Shown: piece after piece, positions 8,249-14,857 of the stretch | Position numbering within the stretch: the first letter of the stretch is position 1 | Layout of the letters: each line of letters begins with the position of its first letter | Assembly (NCBI RefSeq): GCF_900113305.1 | Contig: NZ_FOOW01000006.1 | Location: 75,005-139,004 of the forward strand | Direction: 5' to 3' | Length of the DNA stretch: 64,000 nucleotides | Source of the DNA: Prevotella sp. KH2C16 | GTDB taxonomy: Bacteria; Bacteroidota; Bacteroidia; Bacteroidales; Bacteroidaceae | The notes under the pieces: model-generated | The model's database searches: none | What the model was told of the DNA's origin: nothing | Seen by the model: only the letters and a program-made list of their open reading frames with translations | Position numbers and translations under genes: made by a program

Positions 8249-9090
8249 TTGCTTATGTTTTCTTCTTTTTCCACTTTTTCTTCCATATCATCCGGCAGCG
8301 AGGGGAAGAAGTCGATGCCGGTGATGCGCTCCACCTCGTCAATGGAGTTCACATACGAGTCCATCGGGCGGTTGCCCGAGTTGTTCTTATAGATGAATCC
8401 GATGGCCTTCGGCTCGCCCTGCAGACAGAGGATGACCTTGAAGAAAGCCTCCGGAACGGTGATTTTGTTCCGCCCGATGGTCTTATGCCGCTGTCTGTAG
8501 AGCACGGGACCGCAGACGATGTATAGGTCGCCGTATTCTTCCGCCCACCGGCGGCATGCCATTTCGAGCTCGTTCCAATCTCCGCCATTGAGGTTATGGT
8601 CCTGCGGACACATGTTGGAGAGCAGGAAACAGTCCTGTTGGGCTTCACGACTCCACTTGTTATCACCCGACGGGCACATGTGTCCTCGGTCATAGCCTGA
8701 CTGCTGATAGTCGAAGGTCGTGGCGCGGGGAGCGGGCACCTCGGTGTCTTCCGTATAGGCAATGCCCTTACGCTTGTGCGGTCCGCTGGTATGGTCGGCC
8801 GTCAGATGCCAAGCTACCCAGTTCACGATGCGCAGATTCCTGTTATAGGAAGCGGTGTAGCCCGTGCGCCGGAGTAGTTGTTCCGGCCGGTCATTCAGCG
8901 GAGCGGGAACCTCAATGCCGCCGTCGGTCGGGGCCAGAGAATCTTCCTCGGAATCCTGATTCCACACCTCCTCACGGTCAGCCATCGATCTCTTGATACC
9001 GCCTATCAGCGGCTTATGCGGTCTTCCGCCGGTACAACTCACGCAGAAAAGCACCGTCAGGAGCAGGAAGAATGAATGCCACGACCTCAT
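8239..9090 (-). CDS. Lipoprotein DNA/RNA non-specific endonuclease, copy 2
   Basis: 283-residue paralogue of the next gene. It has a lipobox CVSC (Cys19), DRGH at 134-137, and NMCPQDHNLNGGDW with the metal-binding Asn. The two proteins align over their whole nuclease domains (shared VPLKDRPEQ/APLNDRPEQ, WVAWHLT, YDRGHMCP), while their linkers after the lipid anchor differ. That indicates an old tandem duplication with both catalytic sites kept. Its start overlaps the permease stop as ATGA at 9087-9090, so translation is probably coupled to the transporter genes. Confidence 0.88.
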   Translation of the reverse strand: MRSWHSFFLLLTVLFCVSCTGGRPHKPLIGGIKRSMADREEVWNQDSEEDSLAPTDGGIEVPAPLNDRPEQLLRRTGYTASYNRNLRIVNWVAWHLTADHTSGPHKRKGIAYTEDTEVPAPRATTFDYQQSGYDRGHMCPSGDNKWSREAQQDCFLLSNMCPQDHNLNGGDWNELEMACRRWAEEYGDLYIVCGPVLYRQRHKTIGRNKITVPEAFFKVILCLQGEPKAIGFIYKNNSGNRPMDSYVNSIDEVERITGIDFFPSLPDDMEEKVEKEENISKWN

Positions 9091-9851
9091 TTCCCGGGCT
9101 TCAGGTTATCGTATTCGTCGAAAGAATACTTGCGTGCGGCATAAAGGGTGATGAGCAAAGAACTCAGCGAGGCGGCAAACATCAGGATCATGATGAGCAT
9201 CTGATAGGCCAGAGCCTCGAGAACGCTACTCCCCATGAAAAGCATCACCCAGAGGATGACTGGCGACACACCCACCACCATGTAGCCCATCTGGTGAATC
9301 CAAGGCAGTGCCGCCCGTTCAAGGGCACGGCGGAAGAAATGCTTCACGGCCTCGTCGTGGGTGGCTCCGTTGCCCACGAGGTAATAGTAGAGCTGGTTGT
9401 GGTGCTCGAGTCCGGCGTAATAGGTCGAAAGGGCCTTGGCATTCGTCTCAATCATTCCTCCCGTCATTATCCCCAGGACGGGCACGAAATAGCGGGCATC
9501 AAAGGGATTCTGCAATCCCATCACAAAGAAGAGGAAGTAGAGTCCGATGACAAGAACGCTCACGATGACGCCCACGGCGACCGGCACCACATACTTTCCG
9601 CCCAGCAGCCGTGCACGCCGCACGGTCATCCCCGAGGCCGCAAGGGTCATGAGCAAGAAGCAAAGGAGGTTCAGGAAGAGGCTGTTCCACTCCATGACGA
9701 AGTAGAGACAGAGCCCCGTCAATAGCAAATAGGCCGCCATCTTGCCCGCACCCACAAGCACTTTCCGTAGGATTTTCACCTGAAAGGCATAGAGTATGTA
9801 GAGCGGGAGGACGATAAGTGCCAGCCCCAAGATAAATCTAAATATGGTCAT
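9087..9851 (-). CDS. FetB/UPF0014-like ABC transporter permease
   Basis: The 254-residue integral membrane protein has about seven hydrophobic segments. The UPF0014 core is recognisable: PVLGIMTGGMIETNAKALS, then GATHDEAVKHFFRRALERAALPWIHQMG, then a final long segment with YQMLIMILMFAASL. In Escherichia coli FetB works with FetA as a putative iron exporter that helps against oxidative stress. Here the canonical second-half motif (PGMMTGQ) is diverged (VVGVSPVILWVMLF), so substrate and direction are uncertain. It is translationally coupled to the ATPase (ATGA at 9848-9851) and to the nuclease (ATGA at 9087-9090). Confidence 0.75.
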   Translation of the reverse strand: MTIFRFILGLALIVLPLYILYAFQVKILRKVLVGAGKMAAYLLLTGLCLYFVMEWNSLFLNLLCFLLMTLAASGMTVRRARLLGGKYVVPVAVGVIVSVLVIGLYFLFFVMGLQNPFDARYFVPVLGIMTGGMIETNAKALSTYYAGLEHHNQLYYYLVGNGATHDEAVKHFFRRALERAALPWIHQMGYMVVGVSPVILWVMLFMGSSVLEALAYQMLIMILMFAASLSSLLITLYAARKYSFDEYDNLKPGK

Positions 9852-10447
9852 AGTCTGATGATTTTATCAAAGTTTGCGGCCACCTGTTCATCGCAGGTCG
9901 TTATCACGGCCGACACCTGATGACTGTTGAGCGCGGCGATAGAGTCCATCCAGCGAGTGGAGCGCAGGTTGTCGATAAGCAGGATGCGCCGTTTCAGGAT
10001 GCCCTCGGCGGCGAGCATCACGCCCTGAAGGGTCTCCGCGTCAAGGTTCCGGAGGGGCATATTGTAGACATCCGGAGCCAATCCAAGGAGCGAGAACTCC
10101 CGGATAACGGCCTCCTTGCTCACTTCTACATCACGGTTTACGGCCAGACTGAACAGTTCTTCCAACAGATCGCTCACCTTCTCATAAGGCAGTTGCGGCG
10201 CGTCGGGCACAAAGGCCATCCATCGGCGGAAGTAAGGGGCCGAGAGACGGCTGTAACGCTCGCCGTCAAGGGTGAGGAATCCCCCCTTTATCGGCAGCAG
10301 TCCCTGCAGCGCAAGGAGCACGCTGGTCTTGCCGCTCCCCGCCGCCCCGACGACGCAGAGATTCTCGCCGTCGGCCAGCGCAAGGTTCACATGGTCGAGA
10401 ATCACTCTTCCGCCGTGCTCCAAATATACATCTTTCAGTTCAAGCAT
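9848..10447 (-). CDS. FetA-like ABC ATPase with degenerate catalytic motifs
   Basis: 199-residue ABC domain. Walker A is intact (GAAGSGKT). The signature position reads NLDAETLQ instead of LSGGQ, the Walker B end reads LLIDNL, so the catalytic Glu is replaced by Asn, and the switch His is Cys (TTCDEQ). ATP binding is plausible, but normal hydrolysis is doubtful. The reading frame is clean and the gene is tightly coupled to the permease. That argues for a maintained, divergent protein rather than a decaying gene. The start ATG at 10447 lies 23 nt after a -7 box on the minus strand (10471-10478). Confidence 0.75.
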   Translation of the reverse strand: MLELKDVYLEHGGRVILDHVNLALADGENLCVVGAAGSGKTSVLLALQGLLPIKGGFLTLDGERYSRLSAPYFRRWMAFVPDAPQLPYEKVSDLLEELFSLAVNRDVEVSKEAVIREFSLLGLAPDVYNMPLRNLDAETLQGVMLAAEGILKRRILLIDNLRSTRWMDSIAALNSHQVSAVITTCDEQVAANFDKIIRL

Positions 10448-10470
10448 CGTACTGTTTACGCTTCTTTCTG

Positions 10471-10478
10471 CAAAAATA
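10471..10478 (-). promoter_or_regulatory. -7 box upstream of the FetA-like/nuclease operon
   Basis: Minus-strand TATTTTTG matches TAnnTTTG. It lies back to back with the agmatine deiminase promoter at 10513-10520. No clear -33 element. Confidence 0.45.
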
Positions 10479-10512
10479 CAAATAATTATTTAAAGTTATA
10501 GATATTATTCAT

Positions 10513-10520
10513 TATCTTTG
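10513..10520 (+). promoter_or_regulatory. -7 box upstream of the agmatine deiminase gene
   Basis: TATCTTTG matches TAnnTTTG and places the transcript start near 10527, only about 12 nt before the ATG at 10539. This argues against the in-frame TTG at 10518, which would lie inside the promoter. Confidence 0.55.
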
Positions 10521-10538
10521 CCTAAAATATTCCCGCTG

Positions 10539-11567
10539 ATGAAAAAAGAGCGTCCTTACCTGCCCGCGGAGTGGGCTCCGCAACACGGAGTGCAGCTGAC
10601 ATGGCCTCATGCCGGCACCGACTGGCTGCCGTATCTCAATGAAATCACGCACACCTATGTCCTTCTGGCTGCCGCCATCGCTGCCCGCGAGCCCCTGCTC
10701 ATCGTCGCCCCGCACCCCGGGGAGGTTGAAACCTTGCTCCGAACGACTCTGGATGCCGCCTCACTAAGGAACATCCGCTACTTCGAGTGCGACACCAACG
10801 ACACTTGGGCACGCGACCATGCCTTCCTCACGCTGAAGGACGGCGACGAGCGCATCCTGCTCGACTTCCGGTTCAACGGCTGGGGAGAGAAGTTCGCATG
10901 GGAAAAGGACAACGCCATCAACCGTCGGCTACATGCCACAGGCATCGTGCAGGGGAACTATGAAGACCACGGCGACTTCGTGCTCGAGGGCGGATCGATA
11001 GAGAGCGACGGCAGGGGTACCGTCTTCACCACCTCGCAATGCCTCCTGGCATCGCACCGCAATCAGCCGCTCACACAAGCGCAGATAGAGAGCCGCCTCA
11101 AGGAGAGCCTCCGTGCCGACCGCATCGTGTGGCTCGACCACGGCACCCTCATCGGCGACGACACCGACGGGCATATCGACACCATCGTGCGCACGGCTCC
11201 CCACGACACCTTATTATATGTGAGATGCCTTGACGAGGGCGACCCGCAGTATGCCGACTTCAAGGCTCTCGAAGAGCAACTCACGACCCTGCGCACCCCG
11301 GATGGCAAGCCCTATCGCCTGCTGCCGCTGCCCATGCCGGAGCCCATCGTCTTCAACGGCGAGCGACTGCCTGCCACTTATGCCAACTTCCTGATACTTA
11401 ACGGAGCCGTCATCGTGCCTACCTACGACCAGCCCGACAACGACGAGACTGCCTGCGAGACCATCCGACAGGCCTTTCCCGACCGTGAAATCATCGGCAT
11501 CGACGCCCGCGTCATCATCCGACAGCATGGAAGCATACACTGCATCACCATGCAATATCCCCGATAA
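10539..11567 (+). CDS. aguA: Agmatine deiminase
   Basis: Converts agmatine to N-carbamoylputrescine and ammonia, the first step of the agmatine route to putrescine. The 342-residue protein begins MKKERPYLPAEW and holds the guanidino-modifying enzyme sites: EGGSIE near residue 150, DTDGHID with His212, and the nucleophilic Cys335 in GSIHCITMQ near the C-terminus. Length is normal for bacterial AguA. The amidase that uses its product starts 13 nt downstream, which fixes the pathway assignment. Peptidyl-arginine deiminases share the fold, but the lack of a signal peptide and the partner gene favour agmatine. Confidence 0.93.
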   Translation: MKKERPYLPAEWAPQHGVQLTWPHAGTDWLPYLNEITHTYVLLAAAIAAREPLLIVAPHPGEVETLLRTTLDAASLRNIRYFECDTNDTWARDHAFLTLKDGDERILLDFRFNGWGEKFAWEKDNAINRRLHATGIVQGNYEDHGDFVLEGGSIESDGRGTVFTTSQCLLASHRNQPLTQAQIESRLKESLRADRIVWLDHGTLIGDDTDGHIDTIVRTAPHDTLLYVRCLDEGDPQYADFKALEEQLTTLRTPDGKPYRLLPLPMPEPIVFNGERLPATYANFLILNGAVIVPTYDQPDNDETACETIRQAFPDREIIGIDARVIIRQHGSIHCITMQYPR

Positions 11568-11580
11568 AACCGAAAACAAC

Positions 11581-12537
11581 ATGAACATACTACGCATCGG
11601 ACTGCTACAGCAGCACAACACCGCCTCACAGGAGGACAACATGCGCCGCCTCGCCGAGGGCATCACCGACCTCGCACGGCGCGGGGCACAGCTCATCGTA
11701 TTGCAGGAACTGCACAACGGACTCTACTTCTGCCAGGAGGAACGAGTAGAGTATTTCGACCAGGCAGAGCCCATTCCGGGTCCCTCCACCCATTTCTACG
11801 GCGAGCTGGCAAAGTCGCTCGGGGTGGTCATCGTTACCTCGCTTTTCGAGAAACGCGCCCCGGGGCTGTATCATAACACCGCCGTCGTGATGGAACGAGA
11901 CGGCTCTATCGCCGGCAAATACCGCAAGATGCACATCCCCGACGACCCAGCCTATTACGAGAAGTTCTACTTCACGCCCGGCGACCTCGGCTTCCACCCC
12001 ATCGACACATCGGTGGGACGGCTCGGCGTGCTCGTCTGCTGGGACCAATGGTACCCCGAGGCAGCGCGCCTGATGGCGATGCAGGGAGCCCAGCTGCTCA
12101 TCTACCCCACCGCCATCGGCTACGACAGCCACGACACCCCGGAGGAGCAGCAGCGGCAGCGGGAGGCATGGACCACCGTAATGCGCGGCCATGCCGTGGC
12201 CAACGGACTGCCCGTGATGGCCGTAAACCGCGTGGGCTTCGAGACCGTGAGCGGTGAGGAAAAACCTTATTCACCCGAGGAACCGGGCATCCGGTTCTGG
12301 GGAAGCAGTTTCGTGGCCGGCCCGCAGGGCGAGCTGCACTATCGTGCCTCCGAGACCGAAGAAGAGAGCCTCGTCGTGGAGATCGACCTCGATCACGGCG
12401 AACAGGTGCGCCGATGGTGGCCGTTCCTGCGCGACCGCCGCATAGATAGCTACGGCGACATCACCCGCAGGTTCATTGACGGAGACCAATCAGTTTCCCA
12501 CTTCGACCACGGAGACCCTGAAGACAACGCAGGTTAA
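11581..12537 (+). CDS. aguB: N-carbamoylputrescine amidase
   Basis: Nitrilase-superfamily enzyme that hydrolyses N-carbamoylputrescine to putrescine, carbon dioxide and ammonia. The 318-residue protein shows the Glu-Lys-Cys triad: Glu43 in VLQELHNG, Lys116 in KYRKMHIPDDP and Cys153 in GVLVCWDQWYPEAARL. These match the AguB subfamily. The start at 11581 is the ATG of MNILRIGLLQQ. The frame is open further upstream, but that would overlap aguA. With aguA it forms a two-gene putrescine operon. No arginine decarboxylase is in the window, so agmatine must come from elsewhere. Confidence 0.94.
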   Translation: MNILRIGLLQQHNTASQEDNMRRLAEGITDLARRGAQLIVLQELHNGLYFCQEERVEYFDQAEPIPGPSTHFYGELAKSLGVVIVTSLFEKRAPGLYHNTAVVMERDGSIAGKYRKMHIPDDPAYYEKFYFTPGDLGFHPIDTSVGRLGVLVCWDQWYPEAARLMAMQGAQLLIYPTAIGYDSHDTPEEQQRQREAWTTVMRGHAVANGLPVMAVNRVGFETVSGEEKPYSPEEPGIRFWGSSFVAGPQGELHYRASETEEESLVVEIDLDHGEQVRRWWPFLRDRRIDSYGDITRRFIDGDQSVSHFDHGDPEDNAG

Positions 12538-12619
12538 TCTGTGTTAAGCCTTTCTGCGGCAAGGAGCGTGAACGCGCAATTCCTACATCCATGTAAGTAG
12601 CTTACGCAAAAGTACCCTC

Positions 12620-12650
12620 TTGCACAAGCCGTTTTTTCTGCCTACCTTTG
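12620..12650 (+). promoter_or_regulatory. Promoter of the cupin gene
   Basis: TTG at 12620-12622 and TACCTTTG at 12643-12650, 20 nt apart. The transcript would start near 12657, 27 nt before the ATG. Confidence 0.6.
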
Positions 12651-12683
12651 CATCCGTAAACATTGACAACCAAAAACATTAGA

Positions 12684-13136
12684 ATGATGAAAGAGATCAA
12701 GACCCTTGCGGAAGGCAAGGAATTCAAGGCAGTAGATTTCGGAAAGTTGAGTGAACTTGGCGGCTTTGTGCTACCGCTGGGGCCCGGCGTAGAGCTAAAG
12801 GGCAAGGCGTTCGGCGGCCAGGCCGTCGGCGCGACCGGCGCGGAGTTCTCGTTTCAGATCTTCGAGCCCGGTCAAGAGGGCGGCTTCTACCACACCCACA
12901 AGCACCACGAGGAACTCTACTTCTTCCTGAGCGGTACGGGCGAGTATCAGGTAGACGGCCGGAACATTCCCGTAAAGGAGGGAACGGTGATACGCGTCTC
13001 GCCTGAAGGCAAGCGCGCAGTACGCAACAACGGCACCGAACCCCTCGTGATGCTCTGCGTGCAGTATCGCGGCAACAGCTTCACGGCCGAGGATGCCTCC
13101 GACGGCGACATCCTTCAGGAAGAGGTGAAGTGGTAG
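12684..13136 (+). CDS. Small single-domain cupin protein
   Basis: The 150-residue protein has a C-terminal cupin barrel. Motif 1 has metal ligands in FYHTHKHHEELYFFLSG, and motif 2 lies around EGTVIRVSPEGKRAVRN, where the usual His is Arg/Lys. Such stand-alone cupins bind a metal and may act as isomerases, dioxygenases or sensors; the substrate cannot be told. The start at 12684 is the first of two adjacent ATG codons. An upstream in-frame TTG at 12663 sits too close to the promoter. It is a single-gene transcript, bounded by its own promoter and the terminator at 13259. Confidence 0.75.
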   Translation: MMKEIKTLAEGKEFKAVDFGKLSELGGFVLPLGPGVELKGKAFGGQAVGATGAEFSFQIFEPGQEGGFYHTHKHHEELYFFLSGTGEYQVDGRNIPVKEGTVIRVSPEGKRAVRNNGTEPLVMLCVQYRGNSFTAEDASDGDILQEEVKW

Positions 13137-13168
13137 TCGGACGGCACGCCAACGGCAAACAGGCCGAT

Positions 13169-13251
13169 AAAATCGGCGAGATTGTAGAACAAAATCGGCG
13201 AGAATGTCATACAAAATCGGCGATTTTGTCAATCTCTTAACGGCTAAAAGA
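13169..13251. repeat. Palindrome array B1: three AAAATCGGCG units plus one TAACGGC unit, 22-bp period
   Basis: 17-nt units start at 13169, 13191 and 13213 with 5-nt spacers. The third extends to the perfect palindrome ACAAAATCG-G-CGATTTTGT. A fourth 17-nt unit in the same phase (13235-13251, TCTTAACGGCTAAAAGA) belongs to the family that forms array C1 at 55290. The array lies just after the cupin stop. Confidence 0.9.
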
Positions 13252-13258
13252 ATCACAG

Positions 13259-13299
13259 GAGACGGCTTCCGAGAAAATCGGCAGTCGTCTCTTGTTTTT
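13259..13299 (+). terminator. Rho-independent terminator after the cupin gene
   Basis: GAGACG pairs with CGTCTC and the stem continues inward with CT/AG and CCGA/TCGG, followed by TTGTTTTT. It ends the cupin transcript after array B1. Confidence 0.75.
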
Positions 13300-13311
13300 C
13301 AAAACACCTCA

Positions 13312-13343
13312 TTTGCCGTTTCCAAGAATTATCATTACCTTTG
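13312..13343 (+). promoter_or_regulatory. Promoter of the HxlR regulator gene
   Basis: TTTG at 13312-13315 and TACCTTTG at 13336-13343 with a 20-nt gap, a full consensus match. The predicted start is near 13350. Confidence 0.7.
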
Positions 13344-13391
13344 CAGAAGGTGTGAACACACTGATTCACGAACCATAAAGACAAAGAACAT

Positions 13392-13775
13392 ATGACAGAT
13401 ACTGCATCAAATTTCATCACCGACCCCATCTTTCCGGAGTGTCCCGTGCGCAACATCCTCGCACGGATAGCCGGGAAATGGGCACTCCTGATTCTGATAA
13501 CCCTCGACAAGAAGGCGGATGGCATGCGCTTCAGCGAGCTTGCCAAGGCCATTCCCGACATCTCGCAGCGCATGCTCTCCACGACCCTGCGCTCGCTTGA
13601 AGCCGACGGGCTGGTAAGTCGCAAGGCTTATCCGGAGGTGCCCCCACGCGTGGAATACACCCTCACGGAACGCGCCCACACGCTCATCCCGCTCGTGGAC
13701 TCACTGGTGGACTGGTCGCTCGAGAACTATAAAGACATCATGGAAGACCGCCGGAGATTTGACAAGAATAAGTAG
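13392..13775 (+). CDS. HxlR-family (DUF24) winged-helix transcriptional regulator
   Basis: The 127-residue protein is a complete HxlR-type MarR-like regulator. The conserved N-terminal Cys sits in ECPVRN, followed by the winged helix with FSELAKAIPDISQRMLSTTLRSLEADGLVSRK and a wing with PPRVEYTLTERA. The N-terminal Cys is the thiol sensor in well-studied members such as YodB and HypR, so a redox or electrophile signal is plausible here. It binds as a dimer to an inverted repeat. The likely partner is the DUF1848 gene 21 nt downstream in the same operon. Confidence 0.92.
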   Translation: MTDTASNFITDPIFPECPVRNILARIAGKWALLILITLDKKADGMRFSELAKAIPDISQRMLSTTLRSLEADGLVSRKAYPEVPPRVEYTLTERAHTLIPLVDSLVDWSLENYKDIMEDRRRFDKNK

Positions 13776-13796
13776 AAAATCCCCGAACGACGCCCC

Positions 13797-14726
13797 ATGA
13801 TACTGAATACAGGCGGAAGGACCGACACGGTGAACTACTTCTCGGAATGGCTGCTGCGCAGGTTCCGCGAGGGATTCGTCTATTCCCGCAACCCCTTCAA
13901 CCCCGATGTGGTGAGCTCCATCAGGCTCGACCCGGCCACCATCGATGTAGTGGAGTTCTGTTCGAAAAACTACCGTCCCATCCTGCCGCGGCTGCACGAG
14001 ATTACCGACAGGTTCAACTGCCACTTCCACTACACCATCACAGCCTACGGGAAGGATGTGGAGCCGCGCGTACCGACTATCGACGAGAGCATCGAGACGC
14101 TGAAGGAGCTCGCCCGACAGGTGGGAAGAGAGCGGATCGTGTGGAGATACGACCCCGTACTCCTCACCCGCCACTACACCGTGGAGCGACATATAGAGAT
14201 CTTCGCGAGAATGGCCGGGCAACTGGCGCCCTATGTCGACAGGGTGCTCTTCTCGTTCGTGGTATGGTATAAGAAGCTCGCTGCCAACATGCCCGACTTG
14301 CTCCCGATCAGCGAATCGGACAAGATACGCCTCGCACGGGCATTCGGCGAAATCGCCCGGAAGAACCATCTCACCATCCAGACCTGTGGAACCATAGCTG
14401 ACTATACGCCATACGGCATCCTAAAGAGCGGCTGTATGACCCGCGAGATATTCGAGCACGCCCTGGATCTGAGGTTCAGGAACATGCCCCAAAAGGGCAA
14501 CCGACCGGGCTGCCGATGCATGGAGAGTCGGGGACTGGGCGACTACAACACCTGTATCAACGGCTGCCGATACTGCTATGCCAACTCCGACCCGCGACTC
14601 GCCATGGCCAACTATGCGCTCCACGACCCCGAGTCGCCCCTCATGACAGGGCACATCAAGCCCACCGACCTCATACGCCCCCTGCGTCAGGAGAGCTTCC
14701 TCGACAAGGAGCCCCGCCTCTTCTGA
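13797..14726 (+). CDS. DUF1848 protein with C-terminal cysteine cluster
   Basis: The 309-residue protein matches the DUF1848 pattern. It starts MILNTGGRTDTVNYFSEW, with YSRNPFNP and VWRYDPVLLT in the middle. A C-terminal cluster (about 238-262) has cysteines in GCRCMESRG, NTCINGCRYCYAN. This CxxxCxxC-like set resembles iron-sulfur or radical-SAM cluster sites. The biochemical role of the family is not established as far as I know. It follows an HxlR regulator by 21 nt, so it is probably induced by that regulator's signal, perhaps thiol stress. No signal peptide, so cytoplasmic. Confidence 0.8.
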   Translation: MILNTGGRTDTVNYFSEWLLRRFREGFVYSRNPFNPDVVSSIRLDPATIDVVEFCSKNYRPILPRLHEITDRFNCHFHYTITAYGKDVEPRVPTIDESIETLKELARQVGRERIVWRYDPVLLTRHYTVERHIEIFARMAGQLAPYVDRVLFSFVVWYKKLAANMPDLLPISESDKIRLARAFGEIARKNHLTIQTCGTIADYTPYGILKSGCMTREIFEHALDLRFRNMPQKGNRPGCRCMESRGLGDYNTCINGCRYCYANSDPRLAMANYALHDPESPLMTGHIKPTDLIRPLRQESFLDKEPRLF

Positions 14727-14790
14727 CCACGCCCCACAGTCCGCCGAGGTCTCTCCTTCTGCTCCGTGCGGGAGAAATCACGGTCTTTTG

Positions 14791-14821
14791 TTGGCCTATT
14801 GAACTTTTTTAGCTATATTTG
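14791..14821 (+). promoter_or_regulatory. Promoter of the EttA-like gene
   Basis: TTG at 14791-14793 and TATATTTG at 14814-14821, 20 nt apart. The predicted start is near 14828, 30 nt before the ATG. Confidence 0.6.
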
Positions 14822-14857
14822 CACAAACTTCCGAAAGGAAAATCCACAATCAACAAT

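Noticed and set aside
10518-10538. TTG start seven codons upstream for agmatine deiminase
   Set aside because: It lies inside the TATCTTTG promoter box; the ATG at 10539 gives the family-typical N-terminus.
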